A DNA stretch of 5,923 bases from Candidatus Omnitrophota bacterium (GCA_018399295.1 JAGYOO010000100.1:1-5923), one strand, 5' to 3'. Shown: positions 1-5,923, counted from the first letter of the stretch. Program-made: numbers and translations. Notes: generated by a model from the letters alone, not told the origin.

Positions 1-287
1 TTTTCATTTTCTCTTTTATAATTATCTGATTGCTTTAGTTTTTCTAATAATTCCTTATAGGTCTTCATGTCCTCGCGCTTAACATAATCCAGCAAACGGC
101 GCCGAGTCGAAACAAGCTGCAGCAGACCTACACGGGAACTGAAATCCTTTTTATGAATTTTCAGGTGTTCGGTCAGACTGTTTATACGATCAGTCAAAAG
201 CGCGATCTGAACATTGGCCGAACCTGTATCGTTTTCATGAGTTCTGAATCCGTTTATTATTTTTTCTTTGCTTTCGGTTTTTGCCAC
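1..287 (-). CDS. rpsO: 30S ribosomal protein S15 (3' end cut by window edge)
   Basis: S15 binds the central domain of 16S rRNA early in small-subunit assembly and contributes to an intersubunit bridge. The 95 visible codons match the family throughout. The N-terminal part has [17 protein letters not shown] (residues 19-35), matching the NDTGS..VQ.ALLT.RI block; next come [19 protein letters not shown] (38-56) and [15 protein letters not shown] (59-73). The start is a GTG: two adjacent GTG codons lie at 285-290. The downstream one (first codon 285-287) is 8 nt from an AGGAGG and is preferred; using the upstream one would add one residue. S15 is usually 88-89 residues, but here no stop is reached by residue 95. 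The last visible residues ([11 protein letters not shown]) are a charged tail beyond the normal end. The gene has its own promoter directly upstream. Confidence 0.96.
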   Translation of the reverse strand, partial: MAKTESKEKIINGFRTHENDTGSANVQIALLTDRINSLTEHLKIHKKDFSSRVGLLQLVSTRRRLLDYVKREDMKTYKELLEKLKQSDNYKRENE

Positions 288-295
288 CACTACCA

Positions 296-301
296 CCTCC
301 T
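296..301 (-). promoter_or_regulatory. Shine-Dalgarno site of rpsO
   Basis: The minus strand reads AAAGGAGGTG here, a near-perfect match to the 3' end of 16S rRNA. AGGAGG lies 8 nt from the second GTG and 5 nt from the first, so spacing favours the second GTG as start. It is the strongest ribosome binding site in the window, as expected for a highly expressed ribosomal protein. Confidence 0.9.
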
Positions 302-318
302 TTCTCAAAATTAGCAAA

Positions 319-347
319 ATTATAACATAACAGCGATAAAATGTAAA
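319..347 (-). promoter_or_regulatory. Strong sigma70-type promoter for rpsO
   Basis: On the minus strand a -35 box TTTACA (342-347, 5 of 6 consensus bases) is followed by a 17-nt spacer and a perfect -10 box TATAAT (319-324). The -10 is preceded by TGT, giving an extended -10 (TGnTATAAT). Transcription should start near position 311-313, leaving a leader of only about 25 nt that is mostly the Shine-Dalgarno region. The promoter lies between the trxB stop and rpsO, so rpsO can be expressed independently of the genes upstream. Boxes and spacing are read directly; use in the cell is inferred. Confidence 0.87.
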
Positions 348-360
348 CCCTGAACCAGAC

Positions 361-1299
361 TCAGTTCCCGCTGGATTCGAGATACTTCCGGCAGGAATCG
401 CTTGCCAGCGCTCCGTCGGCACAGGCGGTAATCACCTGCCGCAAAAACGTCACCCGGCAATCTCCGGCCGCGAAAATTCCAGGACGGGAAGTGCTCAGAT
501 CCGGGCCGGTAACAATATAGCCGGTCGGGTCAAGTTCCAGTAAGCCTTTCAAAAAGCCTGTCTCCGGATGATGGCCGATAAACACAAACACACCGGAGCA
601 ACTCACGTCTCTTTCCCTGCCGGCATTGTCGCGAACCCGCACGGATTCGACATTCAGGTTGCCATAGATACCGGTACAGACCGAACTGAGAATAAATCTC
701 ACTTTCGGATTTTCACGCGCCCGTTCCTGATAGACTTTGTCCGCCCGCAGGCTGTCCCGACGGTGAATAATCGTAACCCCGGAGCAGAATCGGGCCAGAA
801 ACAGCGCCTCTTCCACAGCCGAGTTTCCGCCACCGATAACCACAACCTCTTTCCCCCGGAACAGCGGACCATCGCACACAGCACAATATGAAACGCCTTT
901 TCCGGTGAACACATCTTCTCCCGGGACTTCAATTTTTCGTGGCCGCGAGCCGGTAGCCACAATAAGCGCGGCGGAAACTATTTCCTTATCCGCTGTTCTT
1001 ATCTTCCACTTCCCATCAGGTACCGGCTCAAGTCCCCGCACCTCGGCAGTCTCCTCAGTAAACCGATACCGCTGAAGCTGCCGGGCAATCTTCCCCGCCA
1101 GCTCGATCCCGCTGATACTTTCGCTGAATCCAGGGTAATTCTCCAGGGTATCGATCATGTTCAGATAACCGCCGGGAACCATCCTCTCCAGCAGAAGCAC
1201 ATTAAGCCCGGCCCGTACGGCATACAGACAGGCTGTAAGTCCGGCCGGCCCGGCCCCGATGATCGTCAAGTCGAATTCTGATTTTTTAAACGATTCCAT
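361..1299 (-). CDS. trxB: Thioredoxin reductase (NADPH, FAD flavoprotein)
   Basis: Cytoplasmic flavoenzyme that passes electrons from NADPH through FAD and a redox disulfide to thioredoxin. At 312 aa it has the normal low-molecular-weight TrxB length. Visible motifs, in order: FAD-binding GAGPAG (15-20); ATG (115-117); redox-active CAVC followed by Asp (C139, C142, D143); NADPH-binding GGGNSA (156-161); HRR (179-181) with R185, the pattern expected for NADPH preference; and the C-terminal FAD motif AAGDC with LRQVITA (277-292). The usual GGQ near residue 45 is GGY here, and the usual GGGDS is GGGNS, so the sequence is somewhat divergent but all core residues are present. The ATG follows an in-frame TAA two codons upstream, so it cannot be extended. 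The nearest GGAGG (1314-1318) is 14 nt away, unusually far. It begins 41 bp after the ApgM-family gene and may be the last gene of that transcript. A ferredoxin- or thioredoxin-like protein reductase variant is the alternative. Confidence 0.93.
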   Translation of the reverse strand: MESFKKSEFDLTIIGAGPAGLTACLYAVRAGLNVLLLERMVPGGYLNMIDTLENYPGFSESISGIELAGKIARQLQRYRFTEETAEVRGLEPVPDGKWKIRTADKEIVSAALIVATGSRPRKIEVPGEDVFTGKGVSYCAVCDGPLFRGKEVVVIGGGNSAVEEALFLARFCSGVTIIHRRDSLRADKVYQERARENPKVRFILSSVCTGIYGNLNVESVRVRDNAGRERDVSCSGVFVFIGHHPETGFLKGLLELDPTGYIVTGPDLSTSRPGIFAAGDCRVTFLRQVITACADGALASDSCRKYLESSGN

Positions 1300-1340
1300 T
1301 ATTTAAACCGATTCCTCCACTGTCCACCATAAACCCGCGT

Positions 1341-2555
1341 TCATACTTTTTTCGAATGAACCAGCGATTCCATCAACTCATGACCGTGGGGATATTTAAG
1401 CGAACTGTCTGCGGCAGTAATTTCATTGAGTGTGACGTACTTATCCTTCTCTATCCCCTCCCCGCTGACCAGAAAAGTAACCGGATCAGAGGTATGCGTC
1501 CGTAAAGCAACCGGCGTCGGATGATCGGCAAGAATCATTACCCGCCAGTGTTTTTTGTCAGAAAACTGATCACGAAAGGCTTTGACTATATATTTATCGA
1601 AATTTTCAATCGCCGTTATTTTAGCCCGAATATCTCCATTATGTCCAGCCTCGTCCGGAGCCTCAACATGCACAAAGACAAAATCATTCTTCTGAAGACA
1701 GCACAACGCGTGCTCAGCCTTACCCTCGTAATTAGTATCATAGTAACCAGTCGCGCCGGGTACGTTTACCGGACGCAGGCCAATCGACTTACCAATGCCC
1801 TTAATGAGATCCACGGCCGAGATTACGCACCCGGAAAGCCCGAACCGCTCGACGAACGAGGGAAGTTCAATATTAACCCCCTGCCCCCAGGGCCAGATCA
1901 TATTCGCGGGATTTTCCTTGAGATCGATGCGCACCTGATTTATTTCATGCGTACGCAGGATCTCACCGGCTCGCAGCATCAGCTCTACAAGCTTTTTATT
2001 ATCCCTGGACCGGGGCAGATAACGATCAATGGCCCGCCCCATGATATCATGTGGGGGAACACATTTAAGCTGCAGGTATTCCTGGGGATTCCCCTTGACA
2101 ACCAGAAGGTGCCGATAACTCACCCCCGGATAAAACCTGAATTCTCCCCATTCCGAAAGACGGTTGTTCAGGACCTTTATTAAAACCCTTGCTTCTTTAG
2201 TCGTGATATGACCGGAGCTGTAATCAACCAACTTGTTATTTTCCACTGTGATCAGGTTACAGCGGAAAGCTACTTCATCACGGCCAATCTCGATATCCAT
2301 ATTTATCGCTTCCAGCGGCCCCCGGCCGGCAAAATATATTCGGGGATCGTAACCAAAAATCGCCAGATTGGCAATATCGCTTCCCGGCGTCATCCCTTCG
2401 GGAACAAACAGGGCCTGTCCGATCTTCCCCCTTTCCGCGAAGTAATCCATGTTCGGAGTGCGCGCGATCTCCAGCGGCGTGCGTCCGCCCAATTCTTCGA
2501 GCGGCTTATCATTCATACCATCAGCAACCAGTACGGCGATTTTTTTCTTTATCAT
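1341..2555 (-). CDS. apgM: ApgM-family metalloenzyme, probable non-orthologous homoserine kinase
   Basis: Member of the alkaline phosphatase / cofactor-independent phosphoglycerate mutase superfamily, archaeal-type ApgM branch, at a normal length of 404 aa. The set of metal ligands and nucleophile expected for this fold is present: D12 (ADGMND), S59 in PGSDIANLAIFGYDP (the phosphoserine position), D301 and H305 (EAPDEAGHNGD), D344-H345 (ILADH) and H354 (THTSDP). Other family blocks are ELGGRTPLEIARTPNMD (21-37), PPHDIMGRAI (167-176) and MIWPWGQG (219-226). By fold it could be a 2- to 3-phosphoglycerate mutase. However, it lies 1 nt after thrC and downstream of hom, exactly where a homoserine kinase is needed. 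Family databases carry a subgroup of these proteins as 'proposed homoserine kinase' on that kind of evidence. The kinase role is therefore inferred from context, while the family assignment comes from sequence. The start is an ATG one base past the thrC TAA, with a weak GGGGAT (2561-2566) upstream, consistent with translational coupling. Confidence 0.88.
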   Translation of the reverse strand: MIKKKIAVLVADGMNDKPLEELGGRTPLEIARTPNMDYFAERGKIGQALFVPEGMTPGSDIANLAIFGYDPRIYFAGRGPLEAINMDIEIGRDEVAFRCNLITVENNKLVDYSSGHITTKEARVLIKVLNNRLSEWGEFRFYPGVSYRHLLVVKGNPQEYLQLKCVPPHDIMGRAIDRYLPRSRDNKKLVELMLRAGEILRTHEINQVRIDLKENPANMIWPWGQGVNIELPSFVERFGLSGCVISAVDLIKGIGKSIGLRPVNVPGATGYYDTNYEGKAEHALCCLQKNDFVFVHVEAPDEAGHNGDIRAKITAIENFDKYIVKAFRDQFSDKKHWRVMILADHPTPVALRTHTSDPVTFLVSGEGIEKDKYVTLNEITAADSSLKYPHGHELMESLVHSKKV

Positions 2556-2556
2556 T

Positions 2557-3624
2557 TTATATCCCCGCGGCCTTAAGCACGGCCTCGACGTTCGGCGCTA
2601 CTACAGCCGGTTGGTCAACACTTTTTATCGCCCGGTCCGGATCCTTCAATCCGTGACCGGTAAGAACACATACGATATCGATTCCTCCTTTGTCGGAAAA
2701 ATATCCCTCCCGGCCCAGCTTTAGAATCCCGGCTACCGAAGCTGCTGAAGCCGGCTCCGCGAAAACCCCTTCCCGGCCGGCCAGAAACTTAAAGGCATCC
2801 AGAATCTCTTCATCAGTAACCGCCTGAATCTCTCCCTTCGATTCATCCCGGGCCGTCTCGGCGCTTTTCCAGCTGGCAGGATTTCCGATTCGGATCGCCG
2901 TTGCGATAGTCTCCGGGTCCGACACCACCGCCTTATTTACGATCGGCGCCGCTCCGGCAGCCTGAAACCCCAGCATCCGCGGCAATCCTTCGGTCTTTCC
3001 CGCTCGTTTATATTCGTTAAAACCTTTCCAATAAGCCGTAATGTTGCCGGCGTTTCCCACCGGGATGGCCAGAAAATCCGGCGCGCGACCCAGCTGTTCG
3101 CAGACCTCAAACGCCGCGGTCTTTTGCCCCTCAATCCGGTAGGGATTGATAGAATTAACCAGGACCACGGGATAGGTATCAGTAATTTTTACGACCAGTT
3201 CGAGCGCGTCATCAAAATTTCCATCGATCGCCAGAACCGTGGCATTGTGGATAAGCGCCTGGGCGAGTTTGCCCATAGCGATTGCGCCACGGGGTATTAA
3301 CACAATCGATTTCATTCCCGCCCGGCAGGCATACGCCGCTGCCGATGCCGAGGTATTGCCGGTAGAGGCGCACATCACCGCTTTGGCGCCGGTCTCCGCG
3401 GCCTTGGATATGGCCATAGTCATTCCCCGGTCTTTAAAAGATCCGGTTGGATTCAGCCCCTCGTATTTCAGAAATACCCGCACCTGCTTTCCCAACTCTA
3501 AACTAAGCGCAGGCGCCGGCAGCAGCGGGGTATGTCCTTCATGCAGAGTCACCAGCGGTGTCTGCGCGGTTACCGGCAAAAATTCACGATATCTGTGTAT
3601 TAATCCTTTGTATTCAGCTGTCAT
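2557..3624 (-). CDS. thrC: Threonine synthase (PLP-dependent)
   Basis: Converts O-phospho-L-homoserine to L-threonine, the last step of threonine synthesis, in the cytoplasm. It is a fold-type II PLP enzyme of 355 aa, the shorter bacterial/archaeal form rather than the longer E. coli/yeast form. Motifs: [11 protein letters not shown] (30-40); PLP-binding lysine K64 in [12 protein letters not shown]90 in [15 protein letters not shown], which should hold the PLP ring; the phosphate-binding glycine loop GNAGN (190-194); [10 protein letters not shown] (290-299); and TGHGLKDP (322-329), typical of threonine synthase rather than threonine dehydratase. The ATG lies inside the hom coding sequence, giving an 11-nt overlap, with a weak GGGGAT site (3629-3634) just upstream, so translation is probably coupled to hom. 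It is followed after 1 nt by the ApgM-family gene. The ending ([10 protein letters not shown]) is clean and there is no truncation. Confidence 0.96.
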   Translation of the reverse strand: MTAEYKGLIHRYREFLPVTAQTPLVTLHEGHTPLLPAPALSLELGKQVRVFLKYEGLNPTGSFKDRGMTMAISKAAETGAKAVMCASTGNTSASAAAYACRAGMKSIVLIPRGAIAMGKLAQALIHNATVLAIDGNFDDALELVVKITDTYPVVLVNSINPYRIEGQKTAAFEVCEQLGRAPDFLAIPVGNAGNITAYWKGFNEYKRAGKTEGLPRMLGFQAAGAAPIVNKAVVSDPETIATAIRIGNPASWKSAETARDESKGEIQAVTDEEILDAFKFLAGREGVFAEPASAASVAGILKLGREGYFSDKGGIDIVCVLTGHGLKDPDRAIKSVDQPAVVAPNVEAVLKAAGI

Positions 3625-4918
3625 TGAAATCCCCGAAATCCTCGATCCTTATCGCTACCGGAACAGAATTTATCACCGGCAGCCGGTTAACCTCATACAG
3701 CGCCTTACGCAACGACTTTTCGCTGGCAAGATGGGTCATCATTATTATGGGCACGGCCTTGCCCTGCCGCCGTCCCTTCTGAGATACGCTGCGGATACTG
3801 ATTCTGTGATTTCCAAGAACCTGGGCGACCTCAGCCAGGACACCGGGCTTATCGACAGCGTTTAGACGAATATAATAACGGGTAAATATATCCGCGATCT
3901 TTTTCACTGGTTTAGCCTTTCCCAGCGTTTCAAAATCATTTCGCGGAGATATCGGATTCATCCCCCCAATGGCCAGAATATCGGAGACAACGGCCTCAGC
4001 CGTTGGAGACTCTCCGGCCCCGGGCCCGTAAAGAAGCAGATCACCGACAAGATCACTATTCACGTAAAACGCATTGAACACTCCGTCAATTCCGGCCAGA
4101 AGATGGGACTTAGGCACCAGTGTCGGATGAACCCGTACGTCCAGCTCCTTACCAAGATCCCGGGCAATTGCCAAAAGCTTAATCCGGAACCCGAATTTAT
4201 CCGCGTTTTGGATATCCAAAAGATCAATGTTCTTTATGCCTTCGACATGAATGCTTTTCAGATTAATGTTCTGCCGAAAACAGAGTCGGGTAAGGAGCGC
4301 CAATTTATGCGCGGAATCGATTCCGTTGACATCAAGTTCGGGATTTCTTTCCGCGTAACCGGATTTCCGGGCCCGGTGAAGGGCATCCCGAAAAGAACAG
4401 CATTCTCTGGACATCTCGGAAAGAATAAAATTGGAAGTGCCGTTTACAATGCCGAAAAGATGCCGAATATTGTCAGGCGAAAGACTTTCTCTGATGGTCC
4501 GGATAATCGGAACCGCGCCACCAACGCTTGCCTCGAACATCACGGTCTTGCCCGCCCTCCGCGCCGCCTTGAAAATCTCATCCCCGCATTCGGCAAGCAG
4601 AGCCTTATTCGCGGTTACCACATGCTTACCATTGGCCAGAGCCCTTAAGATGAATTCTCTCGCGCTGGTTCGACCCCCGATCAATTCAATCACTACCTGA
4701 ATTTCCGGATCGTCGAGAACCTCAGCGACATCCGCGGTCAGGATTCCCGGTCGCAGTTTTACCGGCCTGACCCGTTTCAGGTCATTATCACATACCTTTT
4801 TAAGTCTCAGCCTGATCCCGGTCTTTTCTTCCAGTTGAGCGGCGCGGCGGGTAAGAATCTTTATCACGCCCGTTCCGATCGTACCGAAACCGAGAATTCC
4901 TATTTTTAATTCCCTCAT
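3614..4918 (-). CDS. hom: Homoserine dehydrogenase with C-terminal ACT domain
   Basis: Reduces aspartate semialdehyde to L-homoserine with NAD(P)H, the branch point to threonine and methionine. The 434 aa are normal for the monofunctional Hom with ACT domain; there is no aspartokinase fusion. The N-terminal Rossmann domain carries GFGTIGTG (10-17) and TANKALL (102-108, with K105). The catalytic domain includes [11 protein letters not shown] (156-166) and a full match to the homoserine dehydrogenase signature across residues 183-205, with N192-P193, D196, G199, catalytic D201 and K205. Residues about 348-427 form an ACT domain ([19 protein letters not shown]), the usual site of threonine feedback inhibition. 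The frame stays open to 4969, but the ATG at 4916-4918 begins [12 protein letters not shown], normal for the family, and makes a 4-nt ATGA overlap with the PilZ stop. The 17 extra residues would lie inside PilZ and are rejected. An AAGGA is only 2 nt from the ATG, so coupling probably drives initiation. Confidence 0.95.
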   Translation of the reverse strand: MRELKIGILGFGTIGTGVIKILTRRAAQLEEKTGIRLRLKKVCDNDLKRVRPVKLRPGILTADVAEVLDDPEIQVVIELIGGRTSAREFILRALANGKHVVTANKALLAECGDEIFKAARRAGKTVMFEASVGGAVPIIRTIRESLSPDNIRHLFGIVNGTSNFILSEMSRECCSFRDALHRARKSGYAERNPELDVNGIDSAHKLALLTRLCFRQNINLKSIHVEGIKNIDLLDIQNADKFGFRIKLLAIARDLGKELDVRVHPTLVPKSHLLAGIDGVFNAFYVNSDLVGDLLLYGPGAGESPTAEAVVSDILAIGGMNPISPRNDFETLGKAKPVKKIADIFTRYYIRLNAVDKPGVLAEVAQVLGNHRISIRSVSQKGRRQGKAVPIIMMTHLASEKSLRKALYEVNRLPVINSVPVAIRIEDFGDFNDS

Positions 4919-4931
4919 GATCCTTTTTTTT
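4915..4931 (-). other. PilZ/hom junction: ATGA overlap preceded by an in-frame A8 slippery run
   Basis: The minus strand has eight A residues (4924-4931), then GGATC and ATGA. In the PilZ frame the codons are GAA AAA AAA GGA TCA TGA, so A-AAA-AAA forms a canonical X-XXY-YYZ slippery heptamer (4924-4930). The hom frame is -1 relative to PilZ and is open through this point. A -1 slip would bypass the PilZ stop and continue as [11 protein letters not shown] into Hom, giving a PilZ-Hom fusion. The simpler reading is that the A-rich run is merely the ribosome-binding region of hom (AAGGA). No strong downstream stem-loop was seen. Confidence 0.5.
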
Positions 4932-5322
4932 CCGGGCAGATACGAATACGGTTGGACATTGCGGCACAAGAGCAGAGGGTCTGTTCCATGACCTTAAGAT
5001 CCATTCGTTTTGCTTTGGTTATTTTCACTCCCACTTCATACAGCTCCGGCTGAATCTCTGACTTTTTATCCCGCACGACTTCCGCGCAAAACCGGACCGG
5101 TTTTTGGCCCTGAGGCATCCGCAGCATTGTGAATAGACCGGTACCCTTCCCAACAGGGTTTTCGGAAGCAAAGCATAGTCCGTTGGAGCTGAGGTCATGC
5201 GTCAGGGAAGATTGACGGTTTTTATTATCCGACCAGTATTCAATAATAAAGTTAGCCTTGACTCTGGTCCGGCCACGTCTTTCCTGTGTTTTTTCCGTGG
5301 CAGTTTTTTTAGTTCTACCCAT
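4915..5322 (-). CDS. PilZ-domain protein (putative c-di-GMP receptor)
   Basis: Small cytoplasmic protein of 135 aa that is essentially a single PilZ domain; no signal peptide or membrane segment is visible. The two c-di-GMP binding motifs are intact: RxxxR as R16-G-R-T-R20 within ERRGRTRV, and DxSxxG as D43-L-S-S-N-G48. A predicted beta barrel follows (LFTMLRMP, VRFCAEVVR, YEVGVKIT), then a C-terminal tail (about 103-135) with three cysteines (C117, C119, C129). The N-terminus is basic and disordered-looking. The ATG at 5320-5322 is chosen because AAAGGGTGA (5328-5336) lies 5 nt upstream. A GTG at 5329-5331 would overlap that site and add MIS. The stop overlaps the hom start (ATGA), tying its translation to threonine synthesis. 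Its function is unknown: it could be a cotranscribed bystander or a regulator. The domain call is firm; c-di-GMP binding is predicted from the motifs only. Confidence 0.85.
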   Translation of the reverse strand: MGRTKKTATEKTQERRGRTRVKANFIIEYWSDNKNRQSSLTHDLSSNGLCFASENPVGKGTGLFTMLRMPQGQKPVRFCAEVVRDKKSEIQPELYEVGVKITKAKRMDLKVMEQTLCSCAAMSNRIRICPEKKGS

Positions 5323-5327
5323 GCTAA

Positions 5328-5336
5328 TCACCCTTT
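5328..5336 (-). promoter_or_regulatory. Shine-Dalgarno site that sets the PilZ start
   Basis: The minus strand reads AAAGGGTGA, close to the AAGGAGGTGA consensus, 5 nt before the ATG at 5320-5322. An in-frame GTG at 5329-5331 falls inside this site and is therefore an unlikely start. The site lies in the 23 nt between the tRNA CCA end and the PilZ ATG. Confidence 0.7.
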
Positions 5337-5345
5337 AAGAGAAAA

Positions 5346-5423
5346 TGGTCGGGGCGGTCAGACTTGAACTGACGACCTTCTGAACCCCATTCAGACGCGC
5401 TAGCCAAACTGCGCCACGCCCCG
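5346..5423 (-). tRNA. tRNA-Pro (anticodon GGG), CCA encoded
   Basis: A complete 78-nt cloverleaf can be drawn by eye. The acceptor CGGGGCG pairs with CGCCCCG, followed by A73 and an encoded CCA (5346-5348). The D arm is GCGC / GCGC with loop AGTTTGGCTA. The anticodon arm is TCTGA / TCAGA around the loop ATGGGGT, giving anticodon GGG with G37. The variable loop is AGGTC, and the T arm is GTCAG / CTGAC with loop TTCAAGT. Anticodon GGG, C1-G72, A73 and G37 all fit bacterial tRNA-Pro, reading CCC and CCU. The gene stands alone, between gpsA and the PilZ-hom-thrC cluster, on the same strand as both. Its CCA end is only 23 nt from the PilZ ATG. Confidence 0.97.
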
Positions 5424-5595
5424 ACAGTGTTAACTGAAACATAAAGCATAGGTTACACGAAAAAACGCTAAATTACAAGAGAATTTCACCTAAAAACCCT
5501 GTTGCACGCGGAAACCTTAACCGCTTCCAGCTGAAGTTTAATGATTATCCTTCACGACCAACTTACGTAACCCGAATAATGCTAATAAATAAGGC
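5424..5595 (-). other. Non-coding gap between gpsA and tRNA-Pro, weak promoter candidates
   Basis: These 172 bp contain no coding region I can support. A promoter for the tRNA and threonine cluster is expected here, but no strong one is visible. Candidate -10 elements on the minus strand are TATGCT (5445-5450) and TATGTT (5438-5443). A TTGTAA lies further upstream, but its spacing to them is too long (22 nt to TATGCT), so no -35/-10 pair is convincing. No GC-rich hairpin followed by a T-run marks the end of gpsA. GGAAG and TTTCC (around 5511-5528) could form a weak 5-bp stem without a T-tract. No T-box, riboswitch or Thr-rich leader peptide was recognised. Confidence 0.4.
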
Positions 5596-5923
5596 TTATT
5601 TCTCTTTCTTCCTGGACCTAAGCATCAGACTATCAACCGCCTTACGCGGATCACGGTTTTTAAACAAAATCTTAAAGACCTCAGCGGTAATCGGCATTTC
5701 TATCCTGCGGGCTACTGCTATTCGGAGCGCGGAACGGGTTGTCTCCACCCCCTCAACAACCATTTCGCTATTCAGAAGAAGTTCAGTCAGTCTCTCTCCC
5801 CGGGCAAGCTGTTCACCCAGTTTCCGATTCCGGCTGCGGGGACTGAAGCAGGTGGTAACCAGATCTCCGACCCCGGATAATCCGCTGAAGGTCACGCGTC
5901 TGGCCCGCAATGATGTTCCCAGC
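5596..5923 (-). CDS. gpsA: Glycerol-3-phosphate dehydrogenase [NAD(P)+], C-terminal part (5' end outside window)
   Basis: GpsA reduces dihydroxyacetone phosphate to sn-glycerol 3-phosphate, the backbone for phospholipid synthesis, in the cytoplasm. Only the last 108 codons are present; the reading frame is open to the window edge. The visible part matches the C-terminal substrate-binding domain: FSGLSGVGDLVTTC (visible residues 12-25), then the conserved SPRSRNRKLG (27-36), EGVETT, and the tail pattern EMPITAEVFKILFKNRDP...LMLRSRKKEK, which ends like other GpsA proteins. The real start lies beyond 5923; the TTG at 5908-5910 is internal. The gene ends with TAA at 5596-5598, 172 bp before the tRNA-Pro, so it is probably a separate transcription unit on the same strand, although no terminator is visible. 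Confidence 0.93.
   Translation of the reverse strand, partial: LGTSLRARRVTFSGLSGVGDLVTTCFSPRSRNRKLGEQLARGERLTELLLNSEMVVEGVETTRSALRIAVARRIEMPITAEVFKILFKNRDPRKAVDSLMLRSRKKEK

Noticed and set aside
1300..1340. Promoter or terminator between the ApgM-family gene and trxB
   Set aside because: The 41-bp gap holds no hairpin with a T-run and no convincing -35/-10 pair; it contains only a distant GGAGG.
1521..2183. 220-codon open frame on the plus strand opposite the ApgM-family gene
   Set aside because: It is an antisense shadow of a well-supported gene; the translation has no recognisable domain and no convincing ribosome binding site was seen.
3239..3865. 208-codon plus-strand open frame opposite the thrC/hom junction
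   Set aside because: It spans two clear minus-strand genes and its protein has no recognisable family features.
4103..4648. 181-codon plus-strand open frame opposite hom
   Set aside because: Antisense shadow within a complete, motif-rich hom gene.
4919..4969. Upstream start for hom adding 17 residues (MCRNVQPYSYLPGKKRI)
   Set aside because: The extra residues precede the normal family N-terminus, lie inside PilZ and are unlike any Hom; the ATGA start at 4918 fits both length and coupling. The open frame here matters only for the frameshift hypothesis.
5323..5331. GTG start for PilZ three codons upstream of the ATG
   Set aside because: The GTG lies within the AAAGGGTGA ribosome binding site that is correctly spaced for the ATG at 5322.
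5511..5530. Possible terminator hairpin after gpsA (GGAAG ... TTTCC)
   Set aside because: Only about 5 bp including a G-T pair, a 9-nt loop, and no T-run directly after it.
5424..5595. T-box, riboswitch or threonine attenuator upstream of the thr cluster
   Set aside because: No T-box sequence, Thr/Ile-rich leader peptide or terminator-antiterminator pair could be seen, and a tRNA gene lies between this gap and the operon.

Overview
This window is ordinary bacterial chromosome. Every gene reads on the minus strand, and there is no sign of a mobile element, prophage or CRISPR array. In transcription order (high to low coordinates) it holds: the 3' end of gpsA (glycerol-3-phosphate dehydrogenase), a 172-bp non-coding gap, a tRNA-Pro(GGG), a small PilZ-domain gene, hom (homoserine dehydrogenase), thrC (threonine synthase), a metalloenzyme of the cofactor-independent phosphoglycerate mutase (ApgM) family, trxB (thioredoxin reductase), a strong sigma70-type promoter, and rpsO (ribosomal protein S15), which runs off the low-coordinate end.

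The core is a tightly packed threonine cluster. PilZ and hom overlap by 4 nt (ATGA), hom and thrC overlap by 11 nt, and thrC and the ApgM-family gene are 1 nt apart, so the four genes are almost certainly one translationally coupled unit. Hom and ThrC catalyse the steps on either side of homoserine kinase, and no GHMP-type thrB lies beside them. The ApgM-family protein sits where thrB would be expected. It matches the family proposed as a non-orthologous homoserine kinase in bacteria that lack ThrB. This is the most interesting biology in the window, followed by a c-di-GMP-type PilZ gene leading an amino-acid operon and an in-frame A8 slippery run at the PilZ/hom junction.

The tRNA-Pro ends only 23 nt before the PilZ start codon, so the threonine mRNA may be made as a tRNA-mRNA precursor. 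trxB follows 41 bp after the ApgM-family gene and probably shares the transcript. rpsO has its own near-consensus promoter just past the trxB stop.

Organism: a bacterium, with sigma70-type promoter elements, Shine-Dalgarno sites and a tRNA-Pro carrying C1-G72 and A73. Base composition looks moderate. The hom-thrC-ApgM-type arrangement and the divergent but intact housekeeping proteins would fit an uncultured, probably anaerobic lineage such as Omnitrophota or a relative. That placement is inference from memory and has low confidence.
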